From positions 124,001 through 188,000 of the forward strand of contig NZ_MVID01000003.1 in assembly GCF_002086815.1 (NCBI RefSeq): a DNA stretch of 64,000 bases. The letters are read 5' to 3'. Positions 52,086-63,242 of this stretch are shown piece by piece. The position numbers and the translations under genes were made by a program. Origin of the DNA: Mycolicibacterium parafortuitum. GTDB lineage: Bacteria > Actinomycetota > Actinomycetes > Mycobacteriales > Mycobacteriaceae. Numbering within the stretch: the first letter of the stretch is position 1; each line of letters opens with the position of its first letter. Below the pieces are notes generated by a model. The model searched no databases. It had not been told where the DNA came from and worked only from the letters and a program-made list of their open reading frames with translations.

Positions 52086-53950
52086 CCGCGCGCCTGCTCC
52101 AGCGCGCGGATCAGGCTGGCCGCATCCCACGGCCCCCGGTGCCGCTTGCCGTTGACGAAGAGCGTCGGCGTCGCGTTGAGGTCCATCTCCTCGGCGTCCT
52201 CGGCGTCGTCGGTCACCCGGTGCAGCACCTTCTTCGCATGCACCCGCACGTCCTGGTCGAACTGCTCGATGTCGCAGCCGGCCGAGACCGCGTAGCGGTA
52301 GATGTCCGCCCACTCCAGATCGTCCTGGTGCTCGAACAACTCGTGCGCCATCTCCCAGAATCTGCCCTGAAGCGCCGCCGCCTCGCTGGCCCGGGCCGCG
52401 TCGAACGCGCGCGGGTGGGCCCGTTCCAGCGGGAAGTGCCGCCACACGTAGAGCAGGTCGTCACCGAAATGCGCGCGCACCTCGTCGATGGCGCCGGTGA
52501 CCCGGCTGCAGAACGGGCACTCGAAATCGCCGTATTCGACGAGTGTCAGCGGCGCGTCGACGCGGCCGCGGAAGTGGTCGCGCTCCGGGTCGATCGGCCG
52601 CAGCAGTTTCATGCCGACCGGTTCGGGCGGGCTGAGCCGGTCGGTGAGCCGGAAGATGGCCCAGCCCAGCGCGAACGCGATCACCGATGCGGCGAGCACG
52701 CCGATGCGGGCCTGGTCCTGCCGGCCCGGGTCGTCGATCGCGATGTCGACGATGAACAGCGAGATCGTGAAGCCGATCCCGGACAGCGCCGCGCCCCCGG
52801 CGATGCGGCGCAGCGTCAGCCCCGGGGCCAACTGGCCGAGACCGGTGCGGCGGATCAGCCAGGTGGCGCCGGTGATGCCGAAGAACTTGCCCAGCACCAG
52901 CCCGGCGACGATGCCCCAGGTCAGCGGTGAGCGCAGCGCCGTGGACAGCGACTGCGCGTCCAGCAGCACGCCGGCGTTGACCAACGCGAACAGCGGCAGG
53001 ATCACGAACGACACGGTCGGGCCGACCGCGGTCTGCAGCCGCTCGTTGATCGAGATGGACTCCCGAAGCGATCGGCTCGCCGCGCGCGCGTACTGCGAGT
53101 TCGGCGACTGCCGGAACGCGCGGATCTGTTCGACCGCCTTCTCCACGGGGCGGCGCTCCGGGGTGAACACCGGGATCAGCAGCGCGACGGCGACACCGGC
53201 CAGAGTCGGGTGGATGCCCGCCATGTACAGCGCGACCCACAGCGACACCCCGAGACCCGCGTAGGCCGGGCCGTGCGCGGCGGGCAGATACCGCACCAGG
53301 GCCAGCGCGACGATCAGCACCACCGACACCACCAGCGGGCCGACCTGGATGCTGTCGGAGTAGAACACCGCGATCGCGATCAGCGCGCCGACGTCGTCGA
53401 CGACCGCGAGCGTCAGCAGGAACAGCCGTACCCGCGCCGGGAACATCGGCTTGATGATCGCCAGCGCGCCGACCAGGAACGCGGTGTCGGTCGAGATCAC
53501 CACGCCCCACGCGTGCGCGTTCTCGCCGGACGGGTTGAACGCGAGGAAGACCACGGCGGGAAGCACCAGCCCGGCGGCGGCCGCGACCACCGGCACGGCG
53601 GCCCGGGAGCGGTCGGTCAGCTCACCGACGGTGAACTCGCGGGTCACCTCGAGGCCGACGATGAAGAAGAAGAACGTCATCAACCCGTCGTTGACGATGT
53701 GCTTGACCGTCATCTCGAAGTGATGGGTGCCGATCATGACCCCGACAGGGGTGTCCAGCAGCGCCGAGTAGGTATGGGCCCAAGGCGAATTCGCCCACAG
53801 GATGGCGATGACGGTGAAGGTCAGCAGCAGCGCTGCCGCGGAGTTGTCGGTGGTCTTGGTGGCCTTGCTGCCCCGGCGCAGCCGTGACGGCAGCAGCGGA
53901 AAGCCGCGCTGGGCGGCCGGATAGGCCCGGACCCGGTCAGTCACGCTCAC
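52082..53950 (-). CDS. nhaA: NhaA Na+/H+ antiporter fused to a DsbA-like thioredoxin domain
   Basis: A 622-residue fusion. Residues about 35-430 are NhaA: FFFIVGLEVTREFTVGEL, DTAFLVGALAI, LTLAVVDDVGALIAIAVFYS (paired Asp of the ion site) and GKFFGITGATWLIRR. Residues about 445-620 form a thioredoxin-fold domain with VEYGDFECPFCSRVTGAIDE (CPFC redox centre), the cis-Pro in LNATPTLFVNG and a DsbA-like helical insert. This fusion recurs in actinobacteria. The redox domain should lie in the cytoplasm or outside depending on topology, which is unresolved. It starts at GTG 53950, overlapping the GH76 gene by 14 bases. Confidence 0.9.
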   Translation of the reverse strand: MSVTDRVRAYPAAQRGFPLLPSRLRRGSKATKTTDNSAAALLLTFTVIAILWANSPWAHTYSALLDTPVGVMIGTHHFEMTVKHIVNDGLMTFFFFIVGLEVTREFTVGELTDRSRAAVPVVAAAAGLVLPAVVFLAFNPSGENAHAWGVVISTDTAFLVGALAIIKPMFPARVRLFLLTLAVVDDVGALIAIAVFYSDSIQVGPLVVSVVLIVALALVRYLPAAHGPAYAGLGVSLWVALYMAGIHPTLAGVAVALLIPVFTPERRPVEKAVEQIRAFRQSPNSQYARAASRSLRESISINERLQTAVGPTVSFVILPLFALVNAGVLLDAQSLSTALRSPLTWGIVAGLVLGKFFGITGATWLIRRTGLGQLAPGLTLRRIAGGAALSGIGFTISLFIVDIAIDDPGRQDQARIGVLAASVIAFALGWAIFRLTDRLSPPEPVGMKLLRPIDPERDHFRGRVDAPLTLVEYGDFECPFCSRVTGAIDEVRAHFGDDLLYVWRHFPLERAHPRAFDAARASEAAALQGRFWEMAHELFEHQDDLEWADIYRYAVSAGCDIEQFDQDVRVHAKKVLHRVTDDAEDAEEMDLNATPTLFVNGKRHRGPWDAASLIRALEQARG

Positions 53951-55061
53951 CTGCGGTCACAACGCACGCGGCTTCCAAAAGCATCCAGCCGGCCAGCTGC
54001 ACCGACAGATCCCGCTCGGGGATCGCCGAGGAGTTGACCGCCCCCTCGACGAACTGCGCGTCCGGAGTGCCCACGGTCGGGATCTCGGCCGCACGCTCCC
54101 AGAAGGCCGGGAACAGCGGCAGCCCGTCGACGCTCTGGCGGTTGTCCCACGCCGCCCGGGCGGACGCGAGCACCAGTTCGCGTGCGGTGTCACGCGCCGC
54201 CGCGTCCTCGGCGGCGTCGCCGGGCAGTGTCGTCGCGACCAGCGCCAGGTAGCGGGCCAGGATGCCGTGGAACAGCCCGCCGTCACCGCCGCCCGCGCCC
54301 TTGAGCACGCCGTTCGGGGCCATCTGTGCGGCGACCGCCGCGACGAGCCGGTGCACGCGGGCGGCGTGCCGGGGGTCGCGGGTGCGCACCGCGAGTTCGG
54401 TCTCGGCGCCGAGCACCACGCCCTGGCAGTAGGTGTACTGCGCGCGGACCAGGGACCCGCCCTGGACGCCGTCGAACACCAGGTGGGTGTCGGGGTCGAT
54501 CAGTGTCTCGTCGATCCAGTCGGCCATCTGCTGGGCACGGCGGAGTGGTTCGCCCAGCGACGACAGGTGCCGGGCCAGGAAGATCGCCGCGGGGCCGTTG
54601 GCCGGCGCGTTGAAGAACTGGTCCTGCTTGCGCCACGGGATGCCGCCGCCGTCCTCGGGCACCCAGGAGGTCAGGAACTGCTCGGTCAGGGTGGCCAGCG
54701 CCCTCGGGCCGCCGACGCCGGTGCAGCGTTGGGCGCGCTCCAGCGCCAGCGCCAGCCAGGCCATGTCGTCGTAGTAGCTGTTGGTCCACCGGCCGACGTT
54801 GCGCAGCCGGTGCCCGCGGATCTGGCGGGTGATCCTGGCCAGGCGCCCGGGGTCGGGGTCACGCAGCTGCGCGTCGACGAGGTTGTCCAGCAGGTGGGCC
54901 TGCCACCAGTAGTGCCAGGTGCCGAACCGCCGCTGCCGGGTGGTCGCGGGCCAGGCCACGACGCCGAGCTGGGTTCCCGGTAGTCCCCAGAGCCGCCTGA
55001 GGTGACGTGTGGTGATGGCGGCTTCGGCGCTGGCGGCGCGGTTGGCCCACATCTGGTCCAT
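53937..55061 (-). CDS. Glycoside hydrolase family 76 protein (Rv0365c-like)
   Basis: A 374-residue protein of the GH76 (endo-alpha-1,6-mannanase) group. The catalytic pair is in NSYYDDMAWLALALERA (adjacent Asp residues), with WHYWWQAHLLDNLVD, GGIPWRKQDQFFNAPANGPA and YTYCQGVVLGAETELA around the (alpha/alpha)6 barrel. No signal peptide is seen, so it probably acts in the cytoplasm or on an internal mannoside. It shares a transcript with nhaA (overlap) and is divergent from the TetR gene. Confidence 0.88.
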   Translation of the reverse strand: MDQMWANRAASAEAAITTRHLRRLWGLPGTQLGVVAWPATTRQRRFGTWHYWWQAHLLDNLVDAQLRDPDPGRLARITRQIRGHRLRNVGRWTNSYYDDMAWLALALERAQRCTGVGGPRALATLTEQFLTSWVPEDGGGIPWRKQDQFFNAPANGPAAIFLARHLSSLGEPLRRAQQMADWIDETLIDPDTHLVFDGVQGGSLVRAQYTYCQGVVLGAETELAVRTRDPRHAARVHRLVAAVAAQMAPNGVLKGAGGGDGGLFHGILARYLALVATTLPGDAAEDAAARDTARELVLASARAAWDNRQSVDGLPLFPAFWERAAEIPTVGTPDAQFVEGAVNSSAIPERDLSVQLAGWMLLEAACVVTAGERD

Positions 55062-55097
55062 GGCGTCGATCCTGCCTTATGGACGGCCCTACAGCCA

Positions 55098-55128
55098 TGA
55101 GACAAATATGTCTCATCTGAGATACAGT
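55098..55128. promoter_or_regulatory. Overlapping TetR operators and leaderless promoter
   Basis: TGAGACAAATATGTCTCA (55098-55115) has perfect 7-base arms. TCTCATCTGAGA (55111-55122) is a second palindrome sharing four bases with it. TACAGT (55123-55128) is a TANNNT box 6 bases before ATG 55135. The operators cover the -35 region and spacer, as expected for autorepression. Confidence 0.7.
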
Positions 55129-55134
55129 CGTTTC

Positions 55135-55674
55135 ATGTCGTCCCGTGAAGAGCTGCTGCGTGCGGCCGCCGACTTCCTCGGCCGCCGCCCCAACGCGACG
55201 CAGGACGAGATCGCGGCCGCGGTCGGCGTGAGCCGCGCGACCCTGCACCGGCATTTCGCGGGCCGGGTCGCGCTGATGACCGCACTGGAGGAGCTCGCGA
55301 TCGCCGAGATGCGCCAGGTGCTGGCCGACGTCCGCCTCGACGACGGGCCCGCGGCCGACGCGCTGCGCAGGCTGGTCACCGCGTGCGAGCCGGTCGCGCC
55401 GTACCTGGCGCTGCTGTACAGCCAGAGTCAGGACCTCGACTTCGACTCGACGCTGCAGGCCTGGGACGAGATCGACACCGCGATCACCGAGTTGTTCCTG
55501 CGCGGCCAGCGCGACGGCGAGTTCCGTCCCGAACTGCCCGCGGCGTTTCTGACCGAGGCGTTCTACAGCCTCGCCGGCGGGACCGCGTGGTGCATCCGCG
55601 CCGGCAGGGCCGCCGCCCGCGACTTCGATCGCCTGATCATCGACCTACTACTCAACGGAGTGACAACCTCATGA
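55135..55674 (+). CDS. TetR/AcrR-family transcriptional regulator
   Basis: A 179-residue regulator with an N-terminal helix-turn-helix (ATQDEIAAAVGVSRATLHRH, then FAGRVALMTALEELA) and an all-helical ligand domain. It is followed 22 bases later by an MFS drug transporter, the usual repressor-pump pair: ligand binding would release the operator and turn on the pump. It is probably leaderless (TACAGT 6 bases before ATG) and autorepressed by the two palindromes upstream. Confidence 0.9.
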   Translation: MSSREELLRAAADFLGRRPNATQDEIAAAVGVSRATLHRHFAGRVALMTALEELAIAEMRQVLADVRLDDGPAADALRRLVTACEPVAPYLALLYSQSQDLDFDSTLQAWDEIDTAITELFLRGQRDGEFRPELPAAFLTEAFYSLAGGTAWCIRAGRAAARDFDRLIIDLLLNGVTTS

Positions 55675-55696
55675 ACCGCCTTCACGGAGTGAAGAC

Positions 55697-57316
55697 ATGA
55701 GCAGAAGGTGGTTCGCCCTCGGCGTGCTGACCCTGGCCGTGCTGATCATCGGCATCGACGGCACGGTGCTCTCGCTGGCCACCCCGTTCATCAGCGCCGA
55801 CCTGGGCACCACCGCGACCCAGCTGCTGTGGGTCGGCGACATCTATTCGTTCGTGCTCGCCTCGCTGCTGATCAGCATGGGCAGCCTCGGCGACCGGATC
55901 GGCCACAAACGGCTACTGCTTTGCGGCGCAACGGCATTCGCGGCAGCCTCGGCCCTGACCGCGTACGCGGGCAGCCCGGAGGCGCTGATCGCGACCCGCG
56001 GCCTGCTCGGCGTGGCGGGTGCGACGCTGGCGCCGTCGACCCTCGCGCTGATCCGCGGCCTGTTCCCCGACGAGCGCGAACGCAGTGTCGCGGTCGGGAT
56101 CTGGGCCGCGGCGTTCTCGGCCGGGGCGGCCCTCGGCCCGGTGGTCGGAGGCGTTCTGCTGGAACACTTCTGGTGGGGGTCGGTGTTCCTGATCAACATC
56201 CCGGTGATGGTGGTGCTGCTCGCCGGCGGGCTGGTGCTGCTGCCCGAGCACCGCACCACCGATCCCGGGCCCTGGGACCTGCCCAGCGTGGTGTTGTCGA
56301 TGCTCGGCATCCTCGGCGTCGTCTACGCGCTCAAGGAGGGCCTCACCGGGTTCTCCCACGGCATCGGCATCGAGGTCCCGGCGGCGGCGGTGCTCGGCGT
56401 GATCGCGCTGACGCTGTTCGTGCGCCGCCAGTTGCGGCTGCCGCATCCGCTGATCGACGTGCGACTGCTCGCGAACCCGCGCTTCTCCGGGGTGGTTGCG
56501 GCGAACCTGCTGGCGGTGCTCGGACTGTCGGGTCTGGTGTTCTTCCTGTCGCAGTACTTCCAGCTCGTGCACGGGTACGGCCCGCTGAAGGCCGGGCTGG
56601 CAGAACTGCCCGCCGCGGTGACCGCGATGGTGTTCGGCGTGCTCGCCGGTGTCGCGGTGCGCTACTTCTCGCACCGCAGCGTGCTCGCCGCGGGACTGGC
56701 ACTCGTCGGCGTCGCGATGGCCGCGCTGATGACCTCGCTGATCGTATTCGCACCCCTGACTCCGTATGCCCCGCTGGGTGTTTCGCTGTTCGTCGTCGGC
56801 GTCGGTCTCGGCCTGGCGTTCACCGTCGCCAGCGACATCATCCTGACGACGGTGCCGAAGGAACGGGCGGGCGCGGCCGCGGCGGTCTCCGAGACCGCCT
56901 ACGAACTCGGTATGGCCCTGGGTATCGCGCTGCTGGGCTCGATCCTGACCGCGGTGTACCGCACCGTCGTGGTCGCGCCGGGGATCCCCGCCGCGGCGGC
57001 GGAGAAGGCACGCGATTCGCTGCCGAGCGCGATCCAGGTGGCGCACACCCTTCCGGCCGATCAGCAGGGCGCGCTGCTCGATGCCGCGAAAACGTCGTTC
57101 ACGCACGGCCTGACGGTGTCCGCCGGCGTGGGCGCCGCGCTGATGCTGACCGCCGCGGTCGCGGTCTGGTGGGTGCTGCGCCCGGCCGCGGCCGCCGCCT
57201 CACCAGGCGCTGTCGAGGTCGGCGTGCTCGCGGATCCAGGCGTGCATCACGATGCCTGCGGCGACGGAGGCGTTGATGGAGCGGGTGGACCCGAACTGGG
57301 CGATCGAAACCGTTAG
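55697..57316 (+). CDS. MFS transporter, DHA2 (14-helix) drug efflux type
   Basis: A 539-residue efflux pump. FALGVLTLAVLIIGIDGTVL is helix 1 with the DHA2 Asp motif, SMGSLGDRIGHKRLLLCGAT is motif A, and ALGPVVGGVLLEHFWWGSVF is motif C, the antiporter signature. About 14 helices are seen. It exports an unknown toxic compound and is likely induced through the adjacent TetR. The last 39 residues (after WWVLRPAAAA) are Gly/Asp-rich, unlike other family members, and lie antisense to the methyltransferase gene (117-base overlap). A lost stop codon is probable. ATG 55697 is the start. Confidence 0.88.
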   Translation: MSRRWFALGVLTLAVLIIGIDGTVLSLATPFISADLGTTATQLLWVGDIYSFVLASLLISMGSLGDRIGHKRLLLCGATAFAAASALTAYAGSPEALIATRGLLGVAGATLAPSTLALIRGLFPDERERSVAVGIWAAAFSAGAALGPVVGGVLLEHFWWGSVFLINIPVMVVLLAGGLVLLPEHRTTDPGPWDLPSVVLSMLGILGVVYALKEGLTGFSHGIGIEVPAAAVLGVIALTLFVRRQLRLPHPLIDVRLLANPRFSGVVAANLLAVLGLSGLVFFLSQYFQLVHGYGPLKAGLAELPAAVTAMVFGVLAGVAVRYFSHRSVLAAGLALVGVAMAALMTSLIVFAPLTPYAPLGVSLFVVGVGLGLAFTVASDIILTTVPKERAGAAAAVSETAYELGMALGIALLGSILTAVYRTVVVAPGIPAAAAEKARDSLPSAIQVAHTLPADQQGALLDAAKTSFTHGLTVSAGVGAALMLTAAVAVWWVLRPAAAAASPGAVEVGVLADPGVHHDACGDGGVDGAGGPELGDRNR

Positions 57317-57856
57317 CGCGGCACCGTCTTTCGCGTCGTCCGTGATGCCGGGCCCTTCCTGACCGAAGATCAGCAGGCAGTCTCGGGGCAGGCTGACCTC
57401 TTCGAGGCGGGCCGCACCGGGGACGTTGTCCACGGCGACGGTGCACAGCCCGGCGCCCGCGGCGAACTCGAGGAGTTCGGCGGTGCTGTCGTGATGGCGA
57501 AGCCGTTGGTAGCGGTCGGTCACCATCGCGCCGCGCCGGTTCCAGCGCCGCCTGCCGACGATGTGCACGGTGTCCACGGCGAACGCGTTGGCCGTGCGCA
57601 CCACCCCGCCGATGTTCGCGTCGTTTCCGAAGTTCTCGATCGCGACGTGCAACGGGTGCCTGCGGGTGTCGATGTCGGCGATGATCGCCTCCCGCGTCCA
57701 GTACCGGTACGCGTCGACGACGTTGCGGGTGTCCCCCGCGCGCAACAGCTCCCGGTCGTAGCGCGGGTCGTCGGGCAGCGGGCCCGGCCACGGTCCGACG
57801 CCCGTTCCGCCACCCCATTCGGTGGGGCCGGGGAGCTCGTCGGGTGGCTCAGTCAT
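57200..57856 (-). CDS. TrmH/SpoU-family RNA 2'-O-methyltransferase (Rv0380c-like)
   Basis: A 218-residue SPOUT methyltransferase. The N-terminal ENFGNDANIGGVVRTANAF is motif 1 with the catalytic Arg. LLIFGQEGPGITDD is motif 2, and VSIAQFGSTRSINASVAAGI is motif 3, together forming the knotted SAM site. It methylates a ribose in tRNA or rRNA; which one is not evident. ATG 57856 overlaps the upstream lipoprotein gene's stop by 8 bases; sequence above it does not fit. Its 3' end overlaps the MFS gene. Confidence 0.9.
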   Translation of the reverse strand: MTEPPDELPGPTEWGGGTGVGPWPGPLPDDPRYDRELLRAGDTRNVVDAYRYWTREAIIADIDTRRHPLHVAIENFGNDANIGGVVRTANAFAVDTVHIVGRRRWNRRGAMVTDRYQRLRHHDSTAELLEFAAGAGLCTVAVDNVPGAARLEEVSLPRDCLLIFGQEGPGITDDAKDGAALTVSIAQFGSTRSINASVAAGIVMHAWIREHADLDSAW

Positions 57857-58748
57857 CGGAGGTGGTCCACAGCCCGGCACGGGTGCCCGCCAGCGACACC
57901 GTCGCGTAGAGCAGTGCGTGGTTGATCTCGCCCTGCGTGCACAGCGACACGTTGACGTGGACGCCGTCGCGCGACTCGTCGGGCAGCACCAGCACCGAGG
58001 AGCCGTACACGTCGCACGCCCGGCTCAGACCCCTGCCTTGCCGGGTCGGCGAGGTGAACACCATCATCGGGCCACCGCGCTGCGCCGACTCGTCGCGGTA
58101 ACGCTCTGTCAGGCCGGTGATCTCGAGGCCGAGCAGCATGTAACCCTGGCCCTGGAACGCGGCCGGGTCGCCGAGCGCGGCCGGGGCCAGTTGCGCCCCG
58201 TCGGCACGGAAGGCGTCGACACTCGTGGTCTTGACCGCCAGGCCGGCGTCGTCGCCGGTCGCCGGGGGCAGCCCGACCGGGAACGCGGCCGGATAGGCCA
58301 CGGTGGTCCCGGGTGTGCGCTCGCGCGGCGAGTACGCGTAGATGCCGCGCACCTGCGACTGGTCCCGCAGCGGCCCGATGCACACCGTACCGGTCATCCG
58401 GTCCGGCGTCGGCGCCGAAAGCGGTTTGATGTCAAGGGTTGTCACGTCCTGACAACCACCGATCCCGTTCGCCTCCAGCGGGTGGGCGAGCGCGCCGTAC
58501 AGGCCGAACCGGATGTCCTCGGGCGCGGCGTGCGGCTCCCCCTCCGCGGCGACGGACGCGTCCACGTCGACGAGGACGTGCTCGGCCTCGAAGCGCAGGT
58601 TCGCCACCGACATGTTCCAGCCGAGCAGCGGCAGCGCTTCCCCGATCGTCACGGTCTGGGCGGAGAACACGTCACGGCGGTCGGCGGCGTCACCGGAACA
58701 GGACGTCACGGCGAACACGATCGCCGCCAGGATGGCGATTACGCGCAC
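57849..58748 (-). CDS. Lipoprotein of unknown function (Rv0381c-like)
   Basis: A 299-residue exported lipoprotein starting at GTG 58748, with lipobox VTSC (Cys17). The mature part is beta-rich, with VANLRFEAEHVLVDVDASVA, four further cysteines that could pair (GGCQDV, TVCIGP, RACDVYG, LCTQGE) and no known catalytic motif. It is conserved in mycobacteria next to the SpoU gene. Surface or periplasmic location is certain from the signal; function unknown. Confidence 0.8.
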   Translation of the reverse strand: MRVIAILAAIVFAVTSCSGDAADRRDVFSAQTVTIGEALPLLGWNMSVANLRFEAEHVLVDVDASVAAEGEPHAAPEDIRFGLYGALAHPLEANGIGGCQDVTTLDIKPLSAPTPDRMTGTVCIGPLRDQSQVRGIYAYSPRERTPGTTVAYPAAFPVGLPPATGDDAGLAVKTTSVDAFRADGAQLAPAALGDPAAFQGQGYMLLGLEITGLTERYRDESAQRGGPMMVFTSPTRQGRGLSRACDVYGSSVLVLPDESRDGVHVNVSLCTQGEINHALLYATVSLAGTRAGLWTTSDD

Positions 58749-58754
58749 AGGCCC

Positions 58755-59531
58755 TCAGGTCCGCCCACGGCCCTTGCCGACCACTCTGGTCAGGCTGCGC
58801 ACGACGTTCCGGGGCACCAGCCGCCCGCCGGTGGTGAGCGCCTTGTACTGCAGGCCCGGGATGATGACCACCTTGCCCTTGGCGATGTCGGCCATGGTCT
58901 CGCGGACCACCTCGTCGACTTCCAGCCACAGGAACGGCGCGGTGCCCGCCATGTCGATACCGGCGCGGGCGTGAAACTCGGTGCGCACGAACCCGGGGCA
59001 CAATGCGTGCACCCCGACGCCGGTGCCGGTCAGGCCGTTGGCGAGACCCTCGGTGAACGACACCACCCACGCCTTGGACGCCGAGTACGTCGAGCCCCGG
59101 CCGGGCAGCAGACCCGCGACGCTGGCGACGTTGAGCACCGTGCCCCGGCCTGCCTCGATCATCGACGGCAGGGCGGCGTGCGTGAGCTGCATGACCGCGG
59201 TGACGTTGACGTCGAGCTGGGCCTGCAGCACGTCGTAATCGGCCGTCCAGAACTCCCCAGAGGTGCCGAAGCCGGCGTTGTTCACCAGCACCTGCACGCC
59301 GGCCCGCAGCCGCTCGCACACCGCCGCACGGTCGTCGGCGTCGGCGAGATCGGCGCGGATCACCTCGACACCGGCGCCGGCCTCATCGCGAAGCTCGGCG
59401 GCGAGTGTCTCGAGCCGGGTCGCATCCCTGGCGACCAGCACCAGGTCATGGCCGTCGACGGCGTAGCGCCGGGCGAATCCCTCGCCGAGCCCGGACGTCG
59501 GTCCGGTGATCAGGGCGACGGGACGGGACAT
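58755..59531 (-). CDS. Short-chain dehydrogenase/reductase
   Basis: A 258-residue SDR. ITGPTSGLGEGFARRYA is the cofactor Gly motif, VLVNNAGFGTSGEF the NNAG motif, and VASVAGLLPGRGSTYSASKA has the Ser and Tyr-x-x-x-Lys active site. The Arg after strand 2 (LVLVARDATRLE) favours NADPH. The substrate is unknown. It sits between the lipoprotein and ttfA genes, where M. tuberculosis has pyrE (from memory). It starts 14 bases after the ttfA stop. Confidence 0.87.
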   Translation of the reverse strand: MSRPVALITGPTSGLGEGFARRYAVDGHDLVLVARDATRLETLAAELRDEAGAGVEVIRADLADADDRAAVCERLRAGVQVLVNNAGFGTSGEFWTADYDVLQAQLDVNVTAVMQLTHAALPSMIEAGRGTVLNVASVAGLLPGRGSTYSASKAWVVSFTEGLANGLTGTGVGVHALCPGFVRTEFHARAGIDMAGTAPFLWLEVDEVVRETMADIAKGKVVIIPGLQYKALTTGGRLVPRNVVRSLTRVVGKGRGRT

Positions 59532-59545
59532 GTCCCAGAGAATAC

Positions 59546-60319
59546 TTATCGCTGATAGTTGGGCGACTGCCGCCCGTTCGGCGGCGCCGGCTGCGGCGCG
59601 GGGCGGCGCACCGGTCCCGGCGGCGGCACGTCGCGGCCCGCGGGAGCCGGGGTCAGCGGACGGCTCGGGGAGCCGGTACGGCGTGCGACGGGCTGCCCGG
59701 TGGCGGCGGTCGGGACCGGCGGCAGCACCCGCAGCAGATCGTTGAACTGCCGCACGGTGCGCAGGCCTTCATCCCACTGAGCGCGGGTGCTGGTGACCGG
59801 CATGCTGATCAGCGTCCAGTTGCCTTCGTTCCACATGATCTCGGCGACGTCCGGCGCGGTGTGGGCGAACGTGACCATCCGGCGGTCGCAGGCACGCCGC
59901 GCCGCGTCCAGATTCGTGGAGTACACCATCCGCGGCCCGATCGCGCCGAGCAGCCAGATGTCGTTCTCCTGCGGCTCCTTGAGGCCCTTGAGCCGCATGT
60001 CGACGGTGACGTTGGTGCCGACCTTGCGGTGCAGCGCGATCACGGTCGCGACGTCGTCGAGGTCGAAGATGAACACGGCCTCGCCGCGGATCTGACCGAG
60101 CACCACATTCCTGGCGGTGACGTCTCCGACGGTCGACATCACGCCGCGCTTCCAGCGCTGCACGATCTCGCCGGATTCGCGCTCGTAGTCGAAGCCGTGC
60201 GATTTGGCCCACGACTTGCGGCGACGCCCGAGTCCGCGGCGGCGGTCGAGGTCGATGTACAGCAAGACGGCCGCACCCACGAAACAGAGTGCGGACAGCG
60301 TGAACCAAAGCGGGACCAT
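59546..60319 (-). CDS. ttfA: TtfA, trehalose monomycolate transport factor (Rv0383c-like)
   Basis: A 257-residue protein: one N-terminal membrane helix (about 5-22), a basic stretch (DLDRRRGLGRRRKSWAKSHG), a soluble domain to about residue 190, and a Pro/Arg-rich disordered tail (PAPAGRDVPPPGPVRRPAPQ). The soluble part keeps FDYERESGEIVQRWKRGVMS and GPRMVYSTNLDAARRACDRR as in Rv0383c. TtfA was described as an essential cofactor of MmpL3 in trehalose monomycolate export. The neighbouring clpB and lipoprotein genes match the M. tuberculosis order. No enzymatic motif is visible. Confidence 0.85.
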   Translation of the reverse strand: MVPLWFTLSALCFVGAAVLLYIDLDRRRGLGRRRKSWAKSHGFDYERESGEIVQRWKRGVMSTVGDVTARNVVLGQIRGEAVFIFDLDDVATVIALHRKVGTNVTVDMRLKGLKEPQENDIWLLGAIGPRMVYSTNLDAARRACDRRMVTFAHTAPDVAEIMWNEGNWTLISMPVTSTRAQWDEGLRTVRQFNDLLRVLPPVPTAATGQPVARRTGSPSRPLTPAPAGRDVPPPGPVRRPAPQPAPPNGRQSPNYQR

Positions 60320-60469
60320 TGCCCTAAGAGTAACTTCTCGGCCCGCCGAACCGAGAACTCGAGCCGATCACAACTTGTCACCGGGTCGAACCGGCCCGCG
60401 AGAGTGCGCTCAGATCGCCATTCTTCGCTCGATCACGCCCTGGACGCACTCTGGCGCGATCGGGACGCG

Positions 60470-60502
60470 AAAAACCCCGCCACACCGAAGTGTGACGGGG
60501 TC
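60470..60502 (-). terminator. Intrinsic terminator of clpB
   Basis: On the minus strand ACCCCG, a one-base mismatch, CACAC, a TTCG tetraloop, GTGTG and CGGGGT form a strong stem, followed by a T run (plus-strand A5 at 60470-60474). It lies 14 bases beyond the clpB stop and is the clearest U-tract terminator in the window. Confidence 0.9.
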
Positions 60503-60515
60503 TTCGCGCAAGCGC

Positions 60516-63062
<2,547 letters not shown>

Positions 63063-63126
63063 GACACCTCCCTTTCAGGTATGGAGGGCTGCACAGCAGG
63101 CCCTTCGAATGCTTGTCCCCTCTAGC

Positions 63127-63159
63127 AACGCAGTCAAGGTTGAGTCTGTTCCGCTCAAC
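63127..63159 (-). promoter_or_regulatory. clpB control region: HspR HAIR box and SigH-type promoter
   Basis: GTTGAGT-N7-GCTCAAC (63139-63159) matches the HspR-associated inverted repeat (consensus CTTGAGT-N7-ACTCAAG). On the clpB strand GGAAC (63152-63148) and CGTT (63130-63127) form a SigH/SigE-type -35/-10 pair 17-18 bases apart. The -35 element lies inside the HAIR box, so HspR binding would directly block this promoter. Confidence 0.75.
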
Positions 63160-63242
63160 TCTAGAAAGTTTTACCAGATGTTGGGATGTGGACACGAACG
63201 CGAGGTCCACCGCCGCGGCCGCCGAGGAGTTAACGTCGCCGT

